Origin: an uncultured Eubacteriales bacterium
GTDB taxonomy: Bacteria; Bacillota; Clostridia; Oscillospirales; CAG-272
Reading direction: 5' to 3'
Assembly: GCA_934477985.1 (NCBI GenBank)
Contig: CAKSOR010000009.1
Span: 1 to 16,626, forward strand
Length of the DNA: 16,626 bases
Within the stretch, counting starts at the first letter, position 1. Every line of letters starts with the position of its first letter. This document shows, one piece after another, positions 1 through 6,910 of this stretch. The notes under the pieces are model-generated. The model saw only the letters and a list, made by a program, of their open reading frames with translations. It was not told the DNA's origin and did not search any database. Both the position numbers and the translations under genes were made by a program.

Positions 1-1317
1 GAAGAAGATGTAATTCGCGTTCGTGAGCGCCTCGCCCGAGTAAACCTCAGACCCGCCCGAGATCGTTATCGTCGAGCCCTTCGATACCGCCGCGTTTGAG
101 CCGCCATTGCCGAAGCCGCCGTTCTGGCTCTGGAAGAGCACATAGGGCTGCTCCGCGCTGAGATTCATTCCCATTCCGGCGCTTCCGCCAGCCGCCAGAA
201 CCGTTCCGCCGGAGATCGTGATGAGTCCGTCGGCGTCGAGCGGCTCATTGTCGGCGGTGTTCGCCGTCCAGACGACGATGTTTCCGCCCGAGATAGTCAT
301 TGAGCCGTTCGAGTCGAAGCCGTCGCCGGTCGTGGTCTGAGCCGTGATGTTCCCGCCGTGGACATTGATCGAGAAATCATAATCGGTGAGGTCTGAGTTG
401 GCGGCGTTGATGAGGTCGTCTTCCGCGTTTATCGTTATGTCGCCCGAGTAAATATTCACCGTCGCGCCCTCGAGCCCCTCGTAGCAGGAGTTAATCGTGA
501 TGGTCGGCGAGGTCGTCTCAGAGCCGATATTCAGCGTGTAGTCGGAATGCAGCGCGTCGTCAGCCGCGTCGATCGTGATATTGCCGCTGAGGACGTTCAG
601 AAGCGCCTCGGCGTTCACCGCGTCGTTGACCGGAGCGTTTATATTGAGCGTGAGCTCAGTGATTGTCAGCGAAGCCTCGCCCTCGGAGTCGGTCGTCGCG
701 CCCGATTTGATGCCGTTCTTGCCGTTCGCCGTGATGTTCAGCGTGCCTGAACCCGACAGCGTGACCTTCGAGCCGTCCTTGAACTTCATGACGGCGTTCT
801 CGGCGTCGGCGTTGTCGGGGTAATTGTCGTCGTTGTTCTGCTCCGAGTCGGACAGCGAGTTCGTTCCGAGGACGACAATCTCAACCTCAGAGGATTTCGC
901 GCAGGTTATCGGCGCGGTCGACCCGCCCGAGAGCGTAAGATTGTCAAGCACGAGCGTCACTCCGGTCGTGCCTTTCTTTACCTTGACCGAGCCGTCAGAA
1001 CAGCTTCCGGTGAGGATATAAGTTCCGGCTTCGTCGATTGTCAGCGTCCTGCCGTCGATTTTATAGCCCGATGAAACCTCGTTCGTCATGCTGATGCCAG
1101 CGTCCGAGAAGGTGAGGGTCGTGCCGGTGATTGTCTCAGAAGAGCCGGATGTTTCGGGCGACGTGTCAGCCGGAGTCGTGCCGGTCGTCGTGTCGGACGA
1201 GGTCGTCTGATCGGTCGTCGGGGGGGCGTCCGGGCTTTCCGAGCAGGAGACCGACATAAGCGGGTATACGGCGAGCAGAGCCGCGAGCGCGAATACTATG
1301 AGACGGTTGGTTTTCAT
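1..1317 (-). CDS. Secreted carbohydrate-binding beta-helix lipoprotein (Cthe_2159/DUF4353-like), C-terminus off window
   Basis: The frame is open for 439 codons from an ATG at 1317 and leaves the window without a stop, so the C-terminus is missing. The start follows an AGAAAGGAAA ribosome binding site. The N-terminus has two basic residues, a hydrophobic stretch and Cys near residue 25 (MSVSC, an atypical lipobox), then a Thr/Ser/Pro-rich linker to about residue 60, as in surface lipoproteins. The rest is built of short repeats of the type TISGGxxV, LNIxAxxDDAL and ITINAEDDLINA, which is the look of a right-handed parallel beta-helix with Asp/Asn-rich turns. This matches the Cthe_2159 (formerly DUF4353) family, whose Clostridium thermocellum member is a calcium-containing polysaccharide-binding protein. 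I infer cell-surface polysaccharide binding; substrate unknown. It lies behind the terminator of the solute-binding gene, with its own extended -10, so it is probably a separate unit. Confidence 0.85.
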   Translation of the reverse strand, partial: MKTNRLIVFALAALLAVYPLMSVSCSESPDAPPTTDQTTSSDTTTGTTPADTSPETSGSSETITGTTLTFSDAGISMTNEVSSGYKIDGRTLTIDEAGTYILTGSCSDGSVKVKKGTTGVTLVLDNLTLSGGSTAPITCAKSSEVEIVVLGTNSLSDSEQNNDDNYPDNADAENAVMKFKDGSKVTLSGSGTLNITANGKNGIKSGATTDSEGEASLTITELTLNINAPVNDAVNAEALLNVLSGNITIDAADDALHSDYTLNIGSETTSPTITINSCYEGLEGATVNIYSGDITINAEDDLINAANSDLTDYDFSINVHGGNITAQTTTGDGFDSNGSMTISGGNIVVWTANTADNEPLDADGLITISGGTVLAAGGSAGMGMNLSAEQPYVLFQSQNGGFGNGGSNAAVSKGSTITISGGSEVYSGEALTNANYIFF

Positions 1318-1336
1318 ATTATTTCCTTTCTCCCTT

Positions 1337-1355
1337 CTGTAAGGGGTCTGTAAGG
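1337..1355. repeat. Two CTGTAAGG direct repeats, 11-bp period, in the leader of the beta-helix gene
   Basis: CTGTAAGG occurs at 1337-1344 and again at 1348-1355. The 11-bp spacing is that of the tandem half-sites bound by OmpR/PhoB-type response regulators. It lies between the predicted start of transcription and the ribosome binding site, so it could act as an operator. Two copies in AT-rich leader DNA could also be chance. Confidence 0.4.
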
Positions 1356-1377
1356 TTTCTTTTTTCTTTCTGGTAAA

Positions 1378-1386
1378 ATTATAGCA
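1378..1386 (-). promoter_or_regulatory. Extended -10 promoter for the beta-helix lipoprotein gene
   Basis: On the minus strand TGC is followed directly by TATAAT (1383 down to 1378), a TGn-extended -10. No good -35 sits 16-18 bases upstream, which extended -10 promoters tolerate. The start codon at 1317 leaves a leader of about 55 bases. Confidence 0.6.
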
Positions 1387-1441
1387 CGCCAATGTGACGA
1401 TAATTTGACCGCGCCCGGAAATTTTTCTGACAGAAAAACGA

Positions 1442-1466
1442 AAAAGCTCCCGCGTGGGGAGCTTTT
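1442..1466 (-). terminator. Intrinsic terminator of the solute-binding protein gene
   Basis: A perfect 10-bp stem (AAAAGCTCCC at 1442-1451 with GGGAGCTTTT at 1457-1466) with a 5-base loop. Read on the minus strand it is followed by a T-rich tail (TCGTTTTTC). It starts 13 bases after the stop codon at 1479. Confidence 0.9.
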
Positions 1467-1478
1467 CGCCGTGAGGGA

Positions 1479-2948
1479 TTATTTTTGGTAGGACTCGTTG
1501 ATCTTTCCGATGTTCTCGGTAAAGGTCGCGCGGTTCGAAGCCTCGCCCGACGCGAAGGTGTTCGAGGTCGCCTTGAGCTCGTTCTGGATGAAGTTGTTGA
1601 TGCCGATGTCGGTGTAGGTGTTGCAGTAGTCGACGACGCGGTTCGCGAAGATAAGGTCGAGCATATCCGACGACTCGGAGTCGCGGCTCGCCTTGCGCTT
1701 CAGCGTGGTCTCGTAGTAAGCCGGGAGCAGAGTATCGGTCGAACCCTCGCCCAGAGCCTCGAGAATCAGCGCGCTGCGCTCGGCGTCGGCGGTGATCGGG
1801 ATCGAGTAAGCGGTGGCGTTGTTCGACTGCATCATGCTGTGGTAGGTCTCCTGCGACTCGTCGAGCTTCGGAATCGGGAGAATGCCGAAGTCGGTCTCCA
1901 TGTCGCGGATGAGGCGGACGTTTCCGATGTGACCCATGAAGAAGAGCGCGCGGTCTTCCTTGAACGTTCCGCGCGCCAGGACGTTCCAGAGGTCCTTGAC
2001 GCTCGACCATTTCGAGTTATCTGCGGTCAGCTGATAGGTCTGGTCGGCGAAGAAGTCGTAGATCCTGCCGAACGCGGTGTTGATCTTCTGATCGCTCAGG
2101 TTGTAGACGAGATAGCCGTCCTTGTCGGTGCTGACCGCCTTCATTCCCGAGCCGAGCAGGAGCGCCACGCCGATCTCATACTGGTCGATGACGCCCCACA
2201 TGTCCTTGTCCCACTCGAGCTCGCCGTTTCCGTTGAGGTCCTGAGTCGAGCTGACGGCGAACTCCCTCAGCTTATCGAGAGTCCACTTGCCGTCCTTGAC
2301 GAGCTTGTAGAGATCGGGCACGGAGGTGTTCTGCTCCTTGAGCTTCTTGTTGAAGAGCGTGCAGTAGGTCGCGTCGTTGTCGGTGATGTTGATGTCGCCC
2401 ATGACGCAGTAGAGCTTGCCGCCGATTCTCATGCAGTCGTTTCCGACCGTGTCCCAGCACTTGTTGTCTACGTCTATGTAGGGCAGCGAGGTCAGGTCGT
2501 AGAGGCAGTCAGCCGCCGAGAGCTTCGCCTGGTTTGTCAGGATATTGAGGATGAGGTCGTAGTCGTTGCTCGCTGAGAGAACCGACTGCTGGACGATATT
2601 CACGACCTGTCCGAAGTCGACGATGACGCGCTCGATATTGACGTTGTAGGTCTCAAAGATCGCCTGATTGCGCTTGTAAACGGCGTCGTTGATCGCGTCG
2701 CCGCTCTCGGTCTCAGCCACAAGGTCGAGCGTGCGCCAGGCGGTGGCGCCGTCGTCGCGGGTCAGGACGCGGAGGGTGTAGTTATCGAAGTCTTTGACCT
2801 CAAGCGAGGGCTTCGCTTCCCCGGTCGTGGTCTCGGTCTGAGCGTCGTCCGGAGCGGTTGTCTCAGGCTGTCCGGAAGGTGTTCCGCCACAGGCGACCGA
2901 GCTCAGGATGAGCGCGGACAGCAGGATGGCTGTTATCAGTTTTTTCAT
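1479..2948 (-). CDS. Extracellular solute-binding lipoprotein (ABC sugar-type, family 1)
   Basis: 489 residues. The ATG at 2948 follows AAAGGAGC at a normal distance. A signal peptide (MKKL plus hydrophobic run) ends at Cys20 in SSVAC, so the product is likely lipid-anchored; a Thr-rich linker follows to about residue 46. The body has the features of periplasmic-binding-like family 1 proteins: the SGDAINDAVYKRNQ segment near 82-95, the SNDYDLI segment near 127-133, and YSIPITA towards the C-terminus. Residues 237-247 (DLNGNGELEWD) resemble an EF-hand/dockerin-type calcium loop inserted in the fold. It is a clear paralogue of the protein at 3895-5400 (shared GD(A/V)xxDAxYxRNQ, TLDKL/TMDKL, DxNGN). 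No permease or ATPase gene lies beside it, so it either serves transporters encoded elsewhere or acts as a receptor. Ligand unknown; oligosaccharide is inferred. Confidence 0.87.
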   Translation of the reverse strand: MKKLITAILLSALILSSVACGGTPSGQPETTAPDDAQTETTTGEAKPSLEVKDFDNYTLRVLTRDDGATAWRTLDLVAETESGDAINDAVYKRNQAIFETYNVNIERVIVDFGQVVNIVQQSVLSASNDYDLILNILTNQAKLSAADCLYDLTSLPYIDVDNKCWDTVGNDCMRIGGKLYCVMGDINITDNDATYCTLFNKKLKEQNTSVPDLYKLVKDGKWTLDKLREFAVSSTQDLNGNGELEWDKDMWGVIDQYEIGVALLLGSGMKAVSTDKDGYLVYNLSDQKINTAFGRIYDFFADQTYQLTADNSKWSSVKDLWNVLARGTFKEDRALFFMGHIGNVRLIRDMETDFGILPIPKLDESQETYHSMMQSNNATAYSIPITADAERSALILEALGEGSTDTLLPAYYETTLKRKASRDSESSDMLDLIFANRVVDYCNTYTDIGINNFIQNELKATSNTFASGEASNRATFTENIGKINESYQK

Positions 2949-2965
2949 ACAGGATGCTCCTTTTT

Positions 2966-2978
2966 TGATATGATATCA
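2966..2978. promoter_or_regulatory. 13-bp palindrome in the 5' leader of the solute-binding gene
   Basis: TGATATGATATCA reads the same on both strands around a central base. It lies between the predicted transcription start (about 2989) and the ribosome binding site, where a roadblock operator could sit. It is AT-rich, so chance is possible. Confidence 0.3.
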
Positions 2979-2995
2979 ATAAATGATACCAGATA

Positions 2996-3024
2996 ATTAT
3001 ACATGAGTCAGGTCAGAATGTCAA
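2996..3024 (-). promoter_or_regulatory. Consensus sigma-A promoter for the solute-binding protein gene
   Basis: Minus strand TTGACA (3024-3019), a 17-bp spacer and TATAAT (3001-2996): both hexamers match the consensus exactly. Transcription would begin near 2989, about 40 bases before the start codon. Confidence 0.9.
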
Positions 3025-3071
3025 TACACCGTCAGATGAATGGTTGAGTTTATACAGCTTTTCTTCCAGGC

Positions 3072-3132
3072 GGTTGAAAACATAAACACCTCCGGACATA
3101 TATCCGGGCAAAATCAGGTCGAAAACATAAAC
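3072..3132. repeat. Direct repeats GGTYGAAAACATAAAC with an inverted repeat between them
   Basis: GGTTGAAAACATAAAC (3072-3087) and GGTCGAAAACATAAAC (3117-3132) differ at one of 16 bases and are offset by 45 bp, about four helical turns. Between them CCGGA-CATATA-TCCGG (3092-3107) forms an inverted repeat. The cluster sits midway between the two divergent promoters at 2996-3024 and 3187-3215, so I infer regulatory sites shared by both genes. The 300-base gap 2949-3248 holds no convincing gene. Confidence 0.55.
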
Positions 3133-3186
3133 TTTCCCCGACTTTCGCGCAGATATTCATTTCACGCGAAAAAGTTCGATTTTGTC

Positions 3187-3215
3187 TTGACAAATTCCGC
3201 GGAACATGATATAAT
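3187..3215 (+). promoter_or_regulatory. Consensus extended -10 promoter for the small membrane protein gene
   Basis: TTGACA (3187-3192), a 17-bp spacer and TATAAT (3210-3215), with TGA just before the -10 (TGn extension). It should be strong. The leader is about 27 bases. Confidence 0.9.
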
Positions 3216-3248
3216 ATCATTGTAATATTTTTTTCGGAGGAAAAGGAA

Positions 3249-3644
3249 ATGCAGTTCAACAAGGATTTTGAGGACGTCACGACCGAATTCGACACGCAGG
3301 ACGCGAACAGCAACAAGGTTATGGCGGTGCTCTCGTACATCTCGTGGCTTGTGCTCGTGCCGCTTATCGGCTCGAAGTCGCCCTTCGCGCGCTTCCACGC
3401 GAACCAGGGACTCGTGCTGGCGATCGCCGAGATCGTCTGGAACGTCGTGCTCGGAATAGTCCGCACGGTGCTCTACGCGCTGTTCGGAGCGATACATCTC
3501 GGGTTCATCGCGACAATAATCGTGGCGGTGCTCAGACTGGTCAACCTCGTGTTCTTCATCGTCAGCATCATCGGCATCGTCGACGCCGCGTCGGGAAGAG
3601 CGAGAAAGTTCCCCCTCATCGGCAATTTCACGCTGATAAAGTAA
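3249..3644 (+). CDS. Small DUF4870/Tic20-like integral membrane protein
   Basis: 131 residues; ATG preceded by CGGAGG at 3235-3240. A short acidic cytoplasmic N-terminus (about 22 residues) leads to hydrophobic segments near 23-40, 53-78 and 82-112, so three or four membrane helices. FARFHANQG (about residues 46-54) after the first helix and the C-terminal GRARKFPLIGNFTLI segment resemble the HxxQ and PxIG motifs of DUF4870/Tic20-like proteins, which are common in Firmicutes and of unknown role. No signal peptide is seen. It has its own strong promoter and a terminator at 3710-3741, so it is monocistronic. Family assignment is from motif resemblance; function not claimed. Confidence 0.75.
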   Translation: MQFNKDFEDVTTEFDTQDANSNKVMAVLSYISWLVLVPLIGSKSPFARFHANQGLVLAIAEIVWNVVLGIVRTVLYALFGAIHLGFIATIIVAVLRLVNLVFFIVSIIGIVDAASGRARKFPLIGNFTLIK

Positions 3645-3709
3645 AGATCTGACCGGAGTCCTTCCCGGCGGACAAACCAGAAGCGTCACCGCGATTTATG
3701 AATCCAGAC

Positions 3710-3741
3710 CGCCTTCCGCAAACCCGCGGGAGGCGATTTTT
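3710..3741 (+). terminator. Intrinsic terminator after the small membrane protein gene
   Basis: CGCCTTCCGC (3710-3719) pairs with GCGGGAGGCG (3726-3735), 10 bp with one G-T wobble and a 6-base loop, followed by ATTTTTG. It is 65 bases beyond the stop codon. Confidence 0.85.
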
Positions 3742-3802
3742 GTCGGCATCGCGTTCGTCATTATTCACAAAAATTTCACCGCTTTTTTGTCTCTTGCGTC
3801 AA

Positions 3803-3831
3803 TTGACTTAACCCGCCTGATGCGGTATAAT
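3803..3831 (+). promoter_or_regulatory. Sigma-A promoter for the second solute-binding protein gene
   Basis: TTGACT (3803-3808), 17-bp spacer, TATAAT (3826-3831). The leader to the ATG at 3895 is about 57 bases and contains a short hairpin, CGCCG-ATCA-CGGCG, just after the expected start of transcription. Confidence 0.85.
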
Positions 3832-3894
3832 ATTATTGCATTACAGATCGCCGATCACGGCGGATATTTTTGTGAATTTCAGTGAGGATTAACA

Positions 3895-5400
3895 ATGAAA
3901 CAAACCGATATGCTCAGACCATCCGCGCTGTTCCTTGCTCTGCTCACCGCTTTTCAGCTGGCAGCCTGCTCTTCCTCCGAGGGCGGCGTCGACACCACAA
4001 CCAGTTCCCCCGACAGCACCGAACCCGCCGAGACGACCGACGCGCGTCTCTCGGTTGACGACGGTCTCCCCGACGTGAAATACGACGGCTATGATTTCCG
4101 CATCGCGACCACCTACTACGGCAAGAATCCCGCGGTCTCGCTCTACGCTCCCGAGGAGGCGTCTGGCGATGTCGTCGACGACGCGTTCTACGCGCGCAAT
4201 CAGCGCGTCTCCGAGCGCTTCGGCATAAAGATCACCGAGATCGACACCGGTAAGACCAGCTGGGGCGACCACACAAACTTCATCAAGAACTCGATAATGG
4301 CGGGCGACGACGATTTCGACCTCGCGATGAACCACATAATCGGCGGTCCGAACCTCTCGCTCGAGGGCGCTTTCCTGAACCTCTACGACCTCGATCACCT
4401 CGACTTCTCAAAGCCCTGGTGGTCGGATCAGATGATCGACGAGATGACCGTCCGGAATCAGATCTATCTCGTCGGCGACGTCATCGGTCTCGGCGCGCTC
4501 AAATCCGCGAAGGTGCTCTACATAAACAAGGGCGCGTTCGCCGACCGCAAGCTCGACCTGCCCTACGACGACGTCTTCGCCGGAACGTGGACGATGGATA
4601 AGCTCTTCTCGCTCACCAAGGACGTCTACGAGGACACGAACGGCAACTCCCAGCGCGACGTCGACGACTTCTACGGCTATGTCTCGCACTCAAGCCAGAA
4701 CGGCTGGCTGGTCTCCTGCGACGTTCCGGTTCTCGAGAAAGACCCCGACAAGACGCTGAAGATCGTCGTCAACGGCGAGAAGGTCGCGTCGCTTGTCGAA
4801 AAGCTCTACAAATATTACTTCGAGTCGGACGGCACGCTCATCATAAAGGGCGACGATCCCGTGACCGGCGCCGTGCAGACCGACTGGCAGGCTCAGATAT
4901 TCGCCGGCGGACACGCGCTCGTCGGATTCGCGCTCGTAAGACACGCCTCGTCGATACTCCGCGAGTCGAACGTCGAGTACGGAATAATCCCCTTCCCAAA
5001 GTGGGACGAGAATCAGGATTCCTACCGGACCTTCTGCGGCGGCGACCTCATCTCCGTGCCGACGACCGCGCCCGACCCCGACCGCACCGGCGTGATACTC
5101 GAGGCTCTCGCCGCCGAGACCTGGAAGACGGTCGTCCCGGCGTACTTCGACACCGCGCTCAAGGAGAAGTTCACCTATGACAGCGAGTCGGGTCAGACGC
5201 TCGACATAATCAACGACACCCTCGCTATCAGCTTCGCCTACGCCTACGACAACTGGCAGGGCTTCGGACACATGTTAGGCTCGATCTTCGCGGGCGACAA
5301 CCCCTCGCCGGACTACGCGTCCTTCTACGCCGGACGGATAAGCGGCGCCGAGGAGCGGCTCAAGCTCATCACCGACTTCTTCGAAAAGAACGAAAAATAG
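3895..5400 (+). CDS. Extracellular solute-binding lipoprotein, paralogue of the protein at 1479-2948
   Basis: 501 residues; ATG after GAGGA at 3884-3888. The signal peptide has a good lipobox, LAAC with Cys25, followed by a Ser/Thr/Glu linker to about residue 50. Family 1 solute-binding features: GDVVDDAFYARNQ (91-103), DDDFDLAMNHIIGG (138-151), and YGIIPFPKWDENQ in the C-terminal half, matching FGILPIPKLDESQ of the paralogue. Residues 247-257 (DTNGNSQRDVD) form the same calcium-loop-like insert as in the paralogue. The two genes flank the small membrane gene but point away from each other with separate promoters, and again no permease or ATPase is adjacent. I infer a diverged duplicate with a different ligand; a sugar ligand is likely but not shown. 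Confidence 0.87.
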   Translation: MKQTDMLRPSALFLALLTAFQLAACSSSEGGVDTTTSSPDSTEPAETTDARLSVDDGLPDVKYDGYDFRIATTYYGKNPAVSLYAPEEASGDVVDDAFYARNQRVSERFGIKITEIDTGKTSWGDHTNFIKNSIMAGDDDFDLAMNHIIGGPNLSLEGAFLNLYDLDHLDFSKPWWSDQMIDEMTVRNQIYLVGDVIGLGALKSAKVLYINKGAFADRKLDLPYDDVFAGTWTMDKLFSLTKDVYEDTNGNSQRDVDDFYGYVSHSSQNGWLVSCDVPVLEKDPDKTLKIVVNGEKVASLVEKLYKYYFESDGTLIIKGDDPVTGAVQTDWQAQIFAGGHALVGFALVRHASSILRESNVEYGIIPFPKWDENQDSYRTFCGGDLISVPTTAPDPDRTGVILEALAAETWKTVVPAYFDTALKEKFTYDSESGQTLDIINDTLAISFAYAYDNWQGFGHMLGSIFAGDNPSPDYASFYAGRISGAEERLKLITDFFEKNEK

Positions 5401-5410
5401 CCCATCATAA

Positions 5411-5443
5411 CCGGGACGGAAATCCTCCGCCCCGGATTTTTTT
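5411..5443 (+). terminator. Intrinsic terminator of the second solute-binding protein gene
   Basis: CCGGGACGGA (5411-5420) pairs with TCCGCCCCGG (5426-5435) with one mismatch and a 5-base loop; a run of seven T follows (5437-5443). It begins 10 bases after the stop codon. Confidence 0.9.
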
Positions 5444-5473
5444 GATTTCCCGCGGATTTTTTTCAAAAACCCC

Positions 5474-5502
5474 TTGACAAACGGCTGAAAGCGTGATATA
5501 AT
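5474..5502 (+). promoter_or_regulatory. Promoter of the infC-rpmI-rplT operon
   Basis: TTGACA (5474-5479), 17-bp spacer, TATAAT (5497-5502) with a TGA extension. Expected start of transcription is about 5509, giving a leader of roughly 150 bases before infC. Confidence 0.92.
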
Positions 5503-5508
5503 ATTACG

Positions 5509-5661
5509 GTAAGCAAAGAAGGACTCAGGTTTCCTCACCGCCTCAGATTGATGACAGCGGTCGACATCAGAATATCCCTTTTTCGGGCAGTGATGATCGT
5601 TTTTTGAGGAATCAGGAGTCTCTTCAAAACGATCTTTTTGTTTTATTTGGAGGTGCTCGCT
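5509..5661 (+). promoter_or_regulatory. Structured attenuator leader of infC-rpmI-rplT (L20-leader type)
   Basis: The 5' part (5521-5537, GGACTCAGG then TTTCCTCA) is largely complementary to 5605-5620 (TGAGGAATCAGGAGTC), a long-range pairing. The second segment lies in the loop region of a terminator-like hairpin formed by GATCGTTTT (5595-5603) and AAAACGATC (5626-5634), followed by TTTTTGTTTT. The two pairings meet at the inner end of the terminator stem. In Firmicutes this operon is autoregulated by ribosomal protein L20 through premature termination in the leader (Rfam L20 leader). Position and layout fit, but I did not check the covariance model, so the exact Rfam class is an inference. 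Confidence 0.75.
5595..5644 (+). terminator. Leader attenuator terminator upstream of infC
   Basis: A 9-bp stem GATCGTTTT/AAAACGATC, extendable by TGA/TC pairs, with a large loop of about 20 bases, then TTTTTGTTTT. It ends a few bases before the infC ribosome binding site, as expected of an attenuator rather than of an end-of-gene terminator. Confidence 0.75.
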
Positions 5662-6186
5662 ATTAGCACAAAAGAACTGCAAATCAATGAAGAAATCCGG
5701 GCTAAGGAGCTCCGCATCGTCGGCGAGAACGGCGAACAGGTCGGAGTGATGTCCTCGTCCGCGGCGCTCGCTATGGCTTACGAAAAGGATCTCGATCTCG
5801 TGCTCATCGCTCCTGCCGCCGAACCGCCGGTGGCGCGTATCATGGATTACGGCAAATACCGTTTCGAGCGCGACAAGAGAGAGAAGGAAGCCAAGAAGAA
5901 ACAGACCACTGTCGAGGTCAAGGAGATTCAGCTCTCCTGCCGCATCGACACCCACGACTTCGAGACCAAGGTAAAGCACGCTCACCGCTTCATCGATGAC
6001 GGCAACAAGGTCAGAGTCGTAGTCAAGTTCAAGGGACGCGAGATGAGCCACCTTGACATCGGCCGCGACATCCTCACGAAGTTCGAGGAAGCCTGCGCCG
6101 ACGTCGGTACGGTCGACAAGAAGCCCGCTCTCGAGGGTCGCTTCATGAGCATGATCATAAACCCCGCGAAGCCTTCCGCCAAGTAA
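5662..6186 (+). CDS. infC: Translation initiation factor IF-3, AUU start codon
   Basis: 174 residues, the usual IF-3 length. IF-3 binds the 30S subunit, prevents premature 50S joining and checks the start codon. The chosen start is ATT at 5662, eight bases after GGAGG (5649-5653); it gives the N-terminus (M)STKELQINEEIRAKE, which matches the family. A TTG at 5638 would overlap the attenuator tail and has no ribosome binding site. The N-domain covers about 1-80 (RIVGENGEQVGV, PPVARIMDYGKYRFE), then a Lys-rich linker, then the C-domain (VKEIQLSCRIDTHDFETKVKHA to GRFMSMIINP). Rare AUU starts on infC are a known autoregulation device: IF-3 discriminates against its own start codon. First gene of infC-rpmI-rplT. 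Confidence 0.97.
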   Translation: MSTKELQINEEIRAKELRIVGENGEQVGVMSSSAALAMAYEKDLDLVLIAPAAEPPVARIMDYGKYRFERDKREKEAKKKQTTVEVKEIQLSCRIDTHDFETKVKHAHRFIDDGNKVRVVVKFKGREMSHLDIGRDILTKFEEACADVGTVDKKPALEGRFMSMIINPAKPSAK

Positions 6187-6234
6187 TTGTTTTTGCTGTC
6201 CTTCCGGCTGACAGTACACCCATTTCCCCCGCAA

Positions 6235-6254
6235 GGACCGCTCTTTCGCGGTCC
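6235..6254 (+). other. GC-rich hairpin between infC and rpmI
   Basis: GGACCGC (6235-6241) pairs perfectly with GCGGTCC (6248-6254) with a 6-base loop. No T-run follows, so it is not a terminator; a processing or mRNA-stability site between infC and the ribosomal protein genes is possible. Confidence 0.5.
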
Positions 6255-6287
6255 GCCCGAACCCACAACACAAAGGAGTAAATTAAA

Positions 6288-6482
6288 ATGGCAAAGATAA
6301 AGACTCATAAGGCAGCTGCCAAGAGATTCTCGACCACCAAGAGCGGTCTTGTTAAGCTCAACCACACCAACCGCCGCCACAAGCTCGGCATCAAGTCCCC
6401 CAAGAGAAAGAGACAGCTCCGCGGCAACGCATATCTCTCGAACGCTATGGCTGCTAACTACAGAGCTCTCATCGGCGAGTAA
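6288..6482 (+). CDS. rpmI: Large-subunit ribosomal protein bL35
   Basis: 64 residues, normal for bL35; ATG after AAAGGAG. The N-terminal MAKIKTHKAAAKRF and the basic RRHKLGIKSPKRKRQLRG core are diagnostic of this 50S protein. It lies 101 bases after infC, with the hairpin at 6235-6254 between, and 55 bases before rplT. Expression would follow the shared leader attenuator. Nothing unusual in the sequence. Confidence 0.98.
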   Translation: MAKIKTHKAAAKRFSTTKSGLVKLNHTNRRHKLGIKSPKRKRQLRGNAYLSNAMAANYRALIGE

Positions 6483-6537
6483 TTTCGCGAACAGAACTCT
6501 CAACACACATTCTGAATTAATTGGAGGATAACATAAA

Positions 6538-6897
6538 ATGGCAAGAGTAAAAGGCGCGATGATGACTCGCAAGAGAAGAAATAAGGTTCTGAAGGCTGCT
6601 AAGGGCTACTGGGGTGCTAAGTCCAAGCACTTCAAGATGGCCAAAGAGCAGGTGATGAAGAGCGGCAACTACGCTTTCGCCGGAAGAAAGATGAAGAAGA
6701 GAGACTTCCGTTCTCTCTGGATCGCACGTATCTCCGCTCAGGCCAAGGTCTGCGGCATGAACTACTCGACCCTTATGCACGGTCTCAAGGTCGCGGGCAT
6801 CGACCTCAACAGAAAGATGCTCGCCGAGATCGCCGTCGCTGACAAGGATGCGTTCGCTGCAATCGCAGAGCAGGCTAAAGCAGCTCTCGCAAAGTAA
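6538..6897 (+). CDS. rplT: Large-subunit ribosomal protein bL20
   Basis: 119 residues, standard length; ATG after TTGGAGGAT. It has the basic N-terminal arm (MARVKGAMMTRKRRNKVLKAAKGYWGAK in outline) and the globular C-domain (KRDFRSLWIARISAQAKVCGMNYS in outline). bL20 is an early 50S assembly protein binding 23S rRNA domain II and, in Firmicutes, represses its own operon by binding the leader. Last gene of the operon, closed by the terminator at 6911-6937. Confidence 0.98.
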   Translation: MARVKGAMMTRKRRNKVLKAAKGYWGAKSKHFKMAKEQVMKSGNYAFAGRKMKKRDFRSLWIARISAQAKVCGMNYSTLMHGLKVAGIDLNRKMLAEIAVADKDAFAAIAEQAKAALAK

Positions 6898-6910
6898 TTG
6901 CGCAAAATAC

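Noticed and set aside
1422..1438. TTTTTCTG-A-CAGAAAAA palindrome next to the terminator at 1442
   Set aside because: A 1-base centre cannot form a normal hairpin, and it is largely the T-tail of the neighbouring terminator.
1485..2576. Long open frame (363 codons) on the plus strand inside the solute-binding gene
   Set aside because: Antisense shadow caused by GC-rich codon bias; the minus-strand frame has signal peptide, promoter, ribosome binding site and terminator.
3162..3689. Open frames antisense to the small membrane protein gene
   Set aside because: No ribosome binding site or hydrophobic pattern; the plus-strand gene has a consensus promoter and AGG-rich site right before its ATG.
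5275..6273. 332-codon minus-strand frame across infC
   Set aside because: Runs through the infC promoter, the attenuator and infC itself; not a protein family I recognise.
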